DNA of 5,605 nt from Pseudomonadota bacterium (GTDB lineage: Bacteria; Pseudomonadota; Gammaproteobacteria; CAMYNG01), in NCBI GenBank assembly GCA_020347585.1, contig CP070733.1, positions 1,885,456 to 1,891,060 on the forward strand, read 5' to 3'. The notes beneath the pieces were generated by a model, which worked only from the letters and a program-made list of their open reading frames with translations, was not told where the DNA came from and ran no database searches. How positions within the stretch are numbered: the stretch's first letter is position 1; each line of letters starts with the position of its first letter. Positions 1 through 4,220 of the stretch are shown in pieces. The position numbers and the translations under genes were made by a program.

Positions 1-15
1 AGGCGTTGCGCCCAT
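1..15 (-). CDS. rnpA: possible start of ribonuclease P protein component (partial)
   Basis: On the minus strand the rpmH stop TGA overlaps an ATG (TGATG), which opens a frame of five codons (M-G-A-T-P) before the window ends. In most bacteria rnpA, the protein subunit of RNase P that matures tRNA 5' ends, follows rpmH directly, and overlapping or nearly overlapping starts are common. Only position and the overlap support this call; five residues carry no family signature. The true start could lie elsewhere, outside the window. Confidence 0.35.
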
Positions 16-149
16 CAGACGCTGAGACGCTTACGGCCCTTGGCGCGGCGCGCGTTGAGCACCTTGCGGCCGGCGCGGGTCTTCATGCGAACGCGAAAAC
101 CGTGCGTCCTTTTGCGCTTGGTGTTGCTGGGCTGAAATGTACGTTTCAT
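15..149 (-). CDS. rpmH: 50S ribosomal protein L34
   Basis: This 44-residue, extremely basic protein begins MKRTFQPSNTKRKRTHGF and ends in RAKGRKRLSV, the full and typical L34 sequence and length. L34 is a late-assembling protein of the large ribosomal subunit and binds 23S rRNA. The gene reads away from dnaA, the classic arrangement beside a bacterial replication origin. The ATG at 149 is fixed by the invariant MKRTFQPS start. The Shine-Dalgarno is weak (GAAGA just upstream). The gene is preceded by a leader of about 85 bases and a good promoter at 239-267, and is probably co-transcribed with rnpA. It is complete and intact. Confidence 0.97.
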   Translation of the reverse strand: MKRTFQPSNTKRKRTHGFRVRMKTRAGRKVLNARRAKGRKRLSV

Positions 150-211
150 GTCTTCAGGAAACCGGTTGCGAGTGGTTCGGCAGCATCGTCCATTTGCTGC
201 GCGATACGGCC

Positions 212-227
212 TCGGGCATGTGCCCGA
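212..227 (-). other. GC-rich inverted repeat in the rpmH leader
   Basis: TCGGGC and GCCCGA are separated by ATGT on the plus strand (ACAT on the minus strand), giving a 6-bp stem with a 4-base loop. It lies between the rpmH promoter and its start codon, so it would be transcribed in the rpmH leader RNA. There is no following T-run in the rpmH direction, so it is not an intrinsic terminator for that transcript. It might be an RNA hairpin, a protein-binding palindrome, or chance in GC-rich DNA. Confidence 0.4.
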
Positions 228-238
228 AAAGGCGGCAA

Positions 239-267
239 AGGTTATGCCAACCGCGGGCGCGTGTCAA
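239..267 (-). promoter_or_regulatory. probable rpmH promoter
   Basis: On the minus strand a perfect -35 TTGACA lies at 267-262. Downstream are two overlapping -10 options: TAACCT (244-239) with a 17-base spacer, or CATAAC (246-241) with a 15-base spacer and an upstream TG in extended -10 position. Transcription would start near 232 and give a leader of about 85 bases before rpmH. The perfect -35 and the position are the main support; the -10 is mediocre. It stands back to back with the dnaA promoter, with only 12 bases between the two -35 elements. Confidence 0.5.
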
Positions 268-279
268 CCGATATGCGGG

Positions 280-308
280 TGGACAGTGTGAATCGCGATG
301 TGGATAAG
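280..308 (+). promoter_or_regulatory. candidate dnaA promoter
   Basis: A -35 TGGACA (280-285, 5 of 6 matches to TTGACA), a 17-base spacer and a -10 GATAAG (303-308, 4 of 6) would start transcription about 315, some 70 bases before dnaA. An alternative -10, TATAGA at 322-327, lacks a good -35. In either case the DnaA box at 299-307 overlaps the polymerase site, which fits autorepression of dnaA as known in E. coli. Assignment by consensus only. Confidence 0.4.
299..307 (-). promoter_or_regulatory. DnaA box in the dnaA promoter
   Basis: TGTGGATAA is a perfect reverse-orientation match to the consensus DnaA box TTATCCACA. It overlaps the proposed -10 of dnaA and sits about 32 bases upstream of the rpmH -35. 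The likely role is binding of DnaA for autoregulation of dnaA, and possibly coordination with rpmH. A much weaker match, TGTGAATCG, lies at 287-295. Confidence 0.8.
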
Positions 309-370
309 CGTCGCTACAGGGTATAGACTTCAATGCTCGTCGTCTTCGATTTACACGCACAACATTTCGC

Positions 371-390
371 CTGGGGGGAGTTCTTTAGTG
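371..390 (+). promoter_or_regulatory. ribosome binding site fixing the dnaA GTG start
   Basis: A strong purine run GGGGGGAG (373-380) lies 7 bases upstream of the GTG at 388-390. The codons that follow encode S-Q-T-I-W-D-R-C-L, which aligns with the start of other gammaproteobacterial DnaA proteins (tryptophan at position 6). The upstream ATG at 298 in the same frame has no such site and would add 30 unrelated residues. Confidence 0.85.
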
Positions 391-1716
391 TCTCAGACTA
401 TCTGGGATAGGTGTCTTGATCGCCTCGAAGGGGAGCTTCCTCCACAACAGTTCAACACCTGGATTCGTCCTTTGCACGCAGTGCACGACGGCAATCTGCT
501 GCGCCTGCTGGCGCCTAATCGCTTCGTCATGGATCGCGTTGCCCACCAGTACCTGCCACGCATCAACGAGGTGCTCGCCCAGTTCGACATCCCGGCGCAG
601 CAGATCACCTTGCAGGTAGGCGGCCGTGAACCGGACGAGTCGGTACCGCCCGCGGTAACAGGCGCCCGCAACGGTGCACCGAAGGCTGCGCGGCGCAACT
701 CCAGCCTTAACCCGAATTTCACCTTCGGCGCCTTCGTTGAGGGTAAGTCCAATCAGCTTGCCCGCGCGGCCTCGATGCAGGTCTCCGAAAATCCCGGCTC
801 TACCTACAACCCGCTGCTGATATACGGCGGCGTCGGCTTGGGCAAGACCCACCTGATGCACGCGATCGGCAACACCATTGTCGCCGAGCGTCCGGATGCA
901 AACGTGGTCTATCTGCATTCCGAGCGCTTCGTGACAGACATGGTCAAGGCACTACAGAAGGGCACCATGGAGGAATTTAAACGTCACTACCGCTCGGTGG
1001 ACGCCCTGCTGATCGACGACATCCAATTTTTCGCCGGCAAGGAGCGCTCGCAGGAAGAATTCTTTCACACCTTTAATGCGCTGCTCGAGGGCCAACAGCA
1101 GGTCATCATGACTTGCGATCGTTACCCTAAGGAAGTGGACGGAATCGAGGAACGGCTCAAATCTCGCTTCGGCTGGGGACTGACCGTGGCCATCGAACCG
1201 CCCGAGTTGGAAACCCGCGTGGCTATCCTGATGAGCAAGGCCGAGCAATCTGGCGTGGAGTTACCCAACGAGGTAGCGTTTTTCGTCGGCAAGCGCATGC
1301 GCTCCAATATCCGCGAGCTTGAGGGTGCACTACGCCGTGTTATCGCCAACGCCCATTTTACCGGTCGGGCAATTACACTGGACTTCGCCAGGGAGGCGCT
1401 GCGGGACCTGCTGGCGGCACAGGACAAGCTGGTTACCATCGAGAACATCCAGAAGACGGTGGCCGAGTACTACAAGATCCGTGTCGCGGACCTGCTGTCC
1501 AAGCGGCGCAGTCGGTCGGTGGCCCGGCCGCGTCAGGTGGCGATGGCCTTGTGCAAGGAACTTACCAATCACAGTTTGCCGGAAATTGGTGATGCCTTCG
1601 GCGGCCGTGATCACACGACAGTTTTGCACGCCTGTCGCAAGATCGCCGAACTCAAAGAAAGCGATACGCGCATTAGCGAGGACTATGCGAACTTGTTACG
1701 TACCCTGAGTACCTGA
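388..1716 (+). CDS. dnaA: chromosomal replication initiator protein DnaA
   Basis: DnaA binds DnaA boxes at oriC, oligomerises as the ATP form, melts the origin and loads the DnaB helicase. The 442-residue product has all four domains. Domain I (about 1-80) contains Trp6, the P-P-Q-Q-F-N-T-W-I-R-P-L segment and Phe46, used for self-interaction and helicase contact; residue 21 is Gln where E. coli has Glu. A short variable linker runs about 80-108. The AAA+ domain has Walker A GGVGLGKTH (147-155), Walker B LLIDD (207-211), the T-C-D-R-Y-P-K-E sensor region (242-249), the arginine finger in S-R-F-G-W-G (Arg260) and the sensor-2 helix N-I-R-E-L-E-G-A-L (307-315). Domain IV carries the DNA-binding signature G-G-R-D-H-T-T-V-L-H-A-C (405-416). 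The GTG start follows from the ribosome site and family alignment. A DnaA box in the promoter suggests autorepression. The protein is intact and slightly shorter than E. coli DnaA (467) because of the short linker. Confidence 0.98.
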   Translation: MSQTIWDRCLDRLEGELPPQQFNTWIRPLHAVHDGNLLRLLAPNRFVMDRVAHQYLPRINEVLAQFDIPAQQITLQVGGREPDESVPPAVTGARNGAPKAARRNSSLNPNFTFGAFVEGKSNQLARAASMQVSENPGSTYNPLLIYGGVGLGKTHLMHAIGNTIVAERPDANVVYLHSERFVTDMVKALQKGTMEEFKRHYRSVDALLIDDIQFFAGKERSQEEFFHTFNALLEGQQQVIMTCDRYPKEVDGIEERLKSRFGWGLTVAIEPPELETRVAILMSKAEQSGVELPNEVAFFVGKRMRSNIRELEGALRRVIANAHFTGRAITLDFAREALRDLLAAQDKLVTIENIQKTVAEYYKIRVADLLSKRRSRSVARPRQVAMALCKELTNHSLPEIGDAFGGRDHTTVLHACRKIAELKESDTRISEDYANLLRTLST

Positions 1717-1726
1717 CCGCAAGGGC

Positions 1727-1735
1727 TGTGGATAA
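1727..1735 (-). promoter_or_regulatory. DnaA box 1 of the origin
   Basis: TGTGGATAA is a perfect reverse-orientation DnaA box beginning 11 bases after the dnaA stop codon. It faces opposite to the next two boxes. Confidence 0.85.
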
Positions 1736-1772
1736 ACTGTCAGCGGTAATGGGACAAATCACGGATTCAAAG

Positions 1773-1781
1773 TTATCCACA
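1773..1781 (+). promoter_or_regulatory. DnaA box 2 of the origin
   Basis: TTATCCACA is a perfect forward DnaA box. Together with the base before it (GTTATCCACA) it is repeated exactly 100 bases downstream as box 3. Confidence 0.85.
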
Positions 1782-1817
1782 TTTGGTCCACCGGCTGTCA
1801 GAACTACCCGGGGGCAG

Positions 1818-1845
1818 TTGTCTACAGCGTTGCTTGACTTATAAC
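1818..1845 (+). promoter_or_regulatory. candidate dnaN promoter within the origin
   Basis: TTGTCT (1818-1823, 4 of 6 to TTGACA), a 16-base spacer and TATAAC (1840-1845, 5 of 6 to TATAAT) form a plausible promoter reading into dnaN. The -35 coincides with a weak DnaA-box match, TTGTCTACA. Other options in the same AT-rich DNA are TTGACT at 1834-1839, which lacks a good -10, and TATAGT at 1933-1938, which lacks a good -35. AT-rich DNA yields such matches easily, so which one is used cannot be told from sequence. Confidence 0.3.
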
Positions 1846-1872
1846 TATATGAAAAATAACAAGAAAAATAGG

Positions 1873-1881
1873 TTATCCACA
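1873..1881 (+). promoter_or_regulatory. DnaA box 3, next to the unwinding region
   Basis: TTATCCACA is a perfect forward DnaA box placed between the two AT-rich stretches. It is followed by a GC-rich spacer (1882-1896) and then the presumed unwinding element, the layout expected of the box from which DnaA spreads onto single-stranded DNA. Confidence 0.85.
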
Positions 1882-1896
1882 GAATAGGGCGTCCCC

Positions 1897-1944
1897 TAAT
1901 AACTACTGCTGTAAGTTCTTATTAACAATTTATATAGTTAACTA
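1897..1944. other. probable DNA unwinding element
   Basis: Of 48 bases only 10 are G or C. It begins just after the GC-rich spacer that follows DnaA box 3 and includes CTACTGCTG (1903-1911), which resembles a run of DnaA-trios, then TTATTAACA and the perfect 10-bp palindrome TAGTTAACTA (1935-1944). Low duplex stability and position support a role as the site of initial strand opening. The other AT-rich stretch at 1836-1875 is an alternative. Confidence 0.55.
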
Positions 1945-1945
1945 G

Positions 1946-1964
1946 TCAGATGTCAGCGATCTGA
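1946..1964 (+). other. small inverted repeat before dnaN
   Basis: TCAGAT (1946-1951) and ATCTGA (1959-1964) are exact inverted copies around a 7-base loop. If transcribed, the hairpin would end just before the GGA (1968-1970) used as ribosome site for dnaN, leaving that site unpaired. The stem contains the only GATC of the origin region. Its role is unknown and it may be chance. Confidence 0.35.
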
Positions 1965-1977
1965 AATGGAACTACCA

Positions 1978-3078
1978 ATGAAGCTATCGGCACAACGTGA
2001 ATCGCTCCTCAAACCGCTGCAATATGTCAGTGGGGTCATTGAGCGCCGGCAGACCCTCCCTATCTTGTCCAACACTCTGATCTCGGTGCACGGGGGAGTG
2101 CTGTCCATGACTGGAACCGACCTGGAGGTCGAGATGGTGGCGCGCGTTGCCCTGGAAGGGGCCGAAGAGGGAGATATAACACTGCCAGCACGCAAGCTGA
2201 TGGACATTTGCCGTGCTCTCCCGGAGGGTGCTCAGGTTGAAATTAGCGTGGATCGAGAGCGTGCGGTTATTCGCTCCGGGCGCAGCCGTTTCACCCTCGG
2301 CACGTTGGGAGCTACGGAGTTTCCAAGTATCGATCCCATTGAGGCGCCGTTTGAGGTTGGACTGACCCAGAAAGCCCTGCGCCGTCTATTGGAGCAGACC
2401 CAGTTCGCTATGGCACAGCAGGACGTACGCTACTACCTCAATGGCCTGATGCTGGAGCTGGGCAACGGATATATACGCGCGGTGGCAACGGACGGTCACC
2501 GTCTGGCTTTGTGCGAGGCCAAGGCTGAGCTGGAGATGACGGAAACACGCGAAGTGATTGTGCCGCGTAAGGCAGTCAGCGAATTATTGCGGTTGCTCCA
2601 GGGCAGTGACGAGGAGCTGCGGTTGCAGGTGGGGCGCAATCATCTGCGGGTGGAGCTGGCGGAGGCAATCTTTACCTCGAAACTCATCGACGGCAAATTC
2701 CCCGATTACGACCGGGTTATCCCCAGTGGCGGCCGGCTCGAGGTGTTGTGTGGGCGGGATGAGCTTCGGCAGGCTTTCAGTAGAGCCTCCGTGCTGTCCA
2801 ACGAGAAATATCGTGGCATGCGTCTGCAACTGGCCCCGGGCCTACTGCGGGCGACGGTGCATAATCCGGAGCAGGAAGAGGCCGAGGAAGAGATTGAGGT
2901 CAGCTACGATGGCGAGGAATTTGAGATTGGATTCAACGTGGCTTACTTCTTGGATGCCCTGGGCGCAATCGACGCGGAACGTGTTAGTGTCCGGTTGACC
3001 GACGCGAATAGCAGTTGCCTGGTGCAGGGCGAAAACGATACCGAATGCAAGTACGTCATTATGCCGATGCGCCTCTAA
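1978..3078 (+). CDS. dnaN: DNA polymerase III beta subunit (sliding clamp)
   Basis: The product is the ring-shaped dimeric clamp that tethers DNA polymerase III and many repair proteins to DNA. At 366 residues it equals E. coli DnaN, with three clamp folds of roughly 120 residues each. Conserved landmarks are T-L-P-I-L (26-30), G-T-D-L-E (46-50), R-S-G-R-S-R-F (99-105), Q-D-V-R-Y-Y-L-N-G (148-156), A-T-D-G-H-R-L (170-176), F-P-D-Y (241-244), L-S-N-E-K-Y-R-G (273-280) and the C-terminal M-P-M-R-L. The hydrophobic pocket that binds partner peptides is complete: Arg151, Leu154, Thr171, His174, Arg175, Leu176, Pro242, Arg246, Val247 and the C-terminal V-I-M-P-M-R-L. The ATG at 1978 matches the family start and has GGA 7 bases upstream; the in-frame ATG at 1966 would add four residues and has no good ribosome site. 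recF follows after 18 bases, indicating an operon. Confidence 0.98.
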   Translation: MKLSAQRESLLKPLQYVSGVIERRQTLPILSNTLISVHGGVLSMTGTDLEVEMVARVALEGAEEGDITLPARKLMDICRALPEGAQVEISVDRERAVIRSGRSRFTLGTLGATEFPSIDPIEAPFEVGLTQKALRRLLEQTQFAMAQQDVRYYLNGLMLELGNGYIRAVATDGHRLALCEAKAELEMTETREVIVPRKAVSELLRLLQGSDEELRLQVGRNHLRVELAEAIFTSKLIDGKFPDYDRVIPSGGRLEVLCGRDELRQAFSRASVLSNEKYRGMRLQLAPGLLRATVHNPEQEEAEEEIEVSYDGEEFEIGFNVAYFLDALGAIDAERVSVRLTDANSSCLVQGENDTECKYVIMPMRL

Positions 3079-3096
3079 GGGGGAGCGCTGGGTATA

Positions 3097-4191
3097 GTGG
3101 CTAACCCCGCTATGAGGCTGGTCTCCCTCGAGATCACGCACCTACGCAATCTCACCCAAGTCTCCATCTCGCCAGCGGCTGGGCTCAATCTTGTTGTTGG
3201 CGCCAACGCCAGTGGAAAAACCAGCCTGCTCGAGGCTATCCATTTTCTCGGGCTGGGGCGATCATTTCGCACCCGCAGTGCGCGGGAGGTTATTCAGTGG
3301 GGCGGGGACGCCCTTAGGGTGGTCGGGCGGATCGCACAGGCAGCGGGAGGGACGACAGTGGTTGGCGTGGAGCGGGATCGTGGGGCGCTTCGTGCCCGGG
3401 TTGCGGGCTCCCCGGCGCGTAACGCCGCAGCGCTGGCCGAGTATCTCCCAGTGCAGATATTGACTCCTGAGTCGCACAAGTTGATAGCGGAAGGCCCGCG
3501 ATTTCGCCGCCAGTTTCTCGACTGGGGTGTGTTCCACGTGGAACAGAACTTTCTCTCGGCATGGCAGGATTACCACCGGGCACTGCAGCAGCGAAACGCG
3601 GCCCTGCGCCGGGGCGAGGGGGAACGCAGTTTGGATCAATGGGAGCGGGTGCTCGTCACTGAGGGTGAGCGCCTTGACGGTATGCGCGACCGTTATCTGA
3701 AGATTCTCCAGCCGCATGTGGATGTCGTCTCCGAGCAGTTGCTTGGCGTCTCGCCCGGACTCGATTACAGCCCAGGATGGCAACGCGGGGAGGCGCTCGA
3801 AGAGGTGCTCCGGACTCAACGCATGAGGGACCGGGAGCGTGGGCACACGGGATCGGGCCCGCACCGAGCGGATTTGAAGGTGACATGGCACGACATGGAG
3901 GCGCGTACCGTGCTATCGCGCGGCCAGTTAAAACTAGTGGTTGCCGCGTTGCGTCTGGCCCAGGTCGCCCTGCTGCGGGAGAAAACCGGCCAAGGAGTTG
4001 TCTGGTTGGTAGATGATCTGGCCGCGGAGCTGGATGCGACCCACAGAGGTAGATTGATGGGGCTGCTTGCCGCAAGTGGAGACCAGGTATTCGTTTCCGC
4101 TACGGAGCGGGCGCAGCTAGAAACCGATGGCTGGGAGTCGGCGAGGGTGTTCCACGTGGAACACGGCAAAGTAGCGGAAGTGATACAATAA
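3097..4191 (+). CDS. recF: DNA replication and repair protein RecF
   Basis: RecF is an SMC-like ABC ATPase that, with RecO and RecR, helps load RecA at single-strand gaps and arrested forks. The 364-residue product has Walker A GANASGKTS (35-43), the N-terminal segment L-R-N-L-T, Q-F-L-D-W-G (139-144), G-P-H-R-A-D-L (254-260), the ABC signature L-S-R-G-Q-L-K-L (273-280) and Walker B with D-loop V-W-L-V-D-D-L-A-A-E-L-D (302-313). E. coli RecF has 357 residues. The GTG at 3097 is chosen because a strong run AAGGGGGAG (3077-3085) lies 11 bases upstream. An ATG at 3112 would give 359 residues, close to other RecF starts, but has no ribosome site, so the start is somewhat uncertain. It is 18 bases after dnaN and probably co-transcribed. 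Two perfect parS palindromes are embedded in the gene, encoding F-H-V-E at 146-149 and 352-355. Confidence 0.96.
   Translation: MANPAMRLVSLEITHLRNLTQVSISPAAGLNLVVGANASGKTSLLEAIHFLGLGRSFRTRSAREVIQWGGDALRVVGRIAQAAGGTTVVGVERDRGALRARVAGSPARNAAALAEYLPVQILTPESHKLIAEGPRFRRQFLDWGVFHVEQNFLSAWQDYHRALQQRNAALRRGEGERSLDQWERVLVTEGERLDGMRDRYLKILQPHVDVVSEQLLGVSPGLDYSPGWQRGEALEEVLRTQRMRDRERGHTGSGPHRADLKVTWHDMEARTVLSRGQLKLVVAALRLAQVALLREKTGQGVVWLVDDLAAELDATHRGRLMGLLAASGDQVFVSATERAQLETDGWESARVFHVEHGKVAEVIQ
3530..3545. promoter_or_regulatory. parS centromere site 1 (inside recF)
   Basis: TGTTCCACGTGGAACA is a perfect 16-bp palindrome identical to the Pseudomonas-type chromosomal parS sequence, close to the general bacterial consensus TGTTTCACGTGAAACA. 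ParB binds it, loads as a CTP-dependent clamp and spreads, and with ParA segregates the origin. In recF the bases encode part of V-F-H-V-E-Q (145-150). It lies about 1.65 kb from DnaA box 3. Confidence 0.93.
4148..4163. promoter_or_regulatory. parS centromere site 2 (3' end of recF)
   Basis: This is a second perfect copy of TGTTCCACGTGGAACA, 618 bases from the first and in the same reading phase, encoding V-F-H-V-E-H near the RecF C terminus. Two exact 16-bp palindromes within 650 bases are far beyond chance. The site ends 17 bases before a likely extended -10 promoter for gyrB, so a ParB complex here could also touch gyrB transcription. Confidence 0.93.
4181..4189 (+). promoter_or_regulatory. 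candidate extended -10 promoter of gyrB
   Basis: TGATACAAT contains TACAAT (4184-4189, 5 of 6 to TATAAT) preceded by TG one base before it, the extended -10 arrangement. No good -35 is found at normal spacing; that position (about 4161-4166) overlaps the end of parS site 2. Transcription would begin near 4196, giving a leader of about 20 bases. gyrB may also be read through from dnaN-recF. Confidence 0.42.
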
Positions 4192-4207
4192 CGTGTTGTG
4201 AAACGCC

Positions 4208-4220
4208 AGGAGTTTTCATG
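4208..4220 (+). promoter_or_regulatory. ribosome binding site of gyrB
   Basis: AGGAG (4208-4212) lies 5 bases before the ATG at 4218. The first codons encode M-S-D-K-Y-D-S-S, matching the usual GyrB start, so the start is secure. Confidence 0.9.

Larger units (their letters stand above)
1717..1977. other. candidate chromosomal replication origin (oriC)
   Basis: This 261-base gap between dnaA and dnaN has no credible gene. It contains three perfect DnaA boxes (1727-1735, 1773-1781, 1873-1881) and two very AT-rich stretches, about 80% A+T at 1836-1875 and at 1897-1944. The latter is separated from the last box by a GC-rich spacer. Weaker box-like matches are TTGTCTACA at 1818-1826 and TTATTAACA at 1919-1927 (one mismatch to TTWTNCACA). 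Location between dnaA and dnaN is common for bacterial origins. Only one GATC (1958-1961) is present, unlike the E. coli origin. The dnaN promoter must also lie here or upstream. The rpmH-dnaA gap has just one strong box and no AT-rich island, so it is the weaker origin candidate. Confidence 0.85.

Noticed and set aside
6..326. Open frame of 106 codons on the plus strand across rpmH and its promoter
   Set aside because: It is antisense to the unmistakable L34 gene and runs through the divergent promoter region.
298..387. Upstream in-frame ATG giving a 472-residue DnaA
   Set aside because: The 30 extra residues resemble nothing in DnaA, the ATG overlaps the DnaA box and promoter, and the GTG at 388 has a strong ribosome site and the conserved N terminus.
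385..918. Open frame of 177 codons opposite dnaA on the minus strand
   Set aside because: It is fully antisense to the DnaA N-terminal half, with no family features and no ribosome site noted; a shadow of codon bias.
1737..1801. Direct repeat CTGTCAG at 1737-1743 and 1795-1801
   Set aside because: Seven bases repeated once within 65 bases is weak, and no known origin motif matches it.
2717..2725. TTATCCCCA in dnaN as a further DnaA box
   Set aside because: It matches 8 of 9 bases but breaks the conserved CACA end, and it sits in the codons of the conserved R-V-I-P-S segment; a chance match is likely.
3262..3891. Open frame of 209 codons opposite recF on the minus strand
   Set aside because: It is antisense to conserved RecF motifs. 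Its F-H-V-E-H segment only reflects the parS palindrome read on the other strand.
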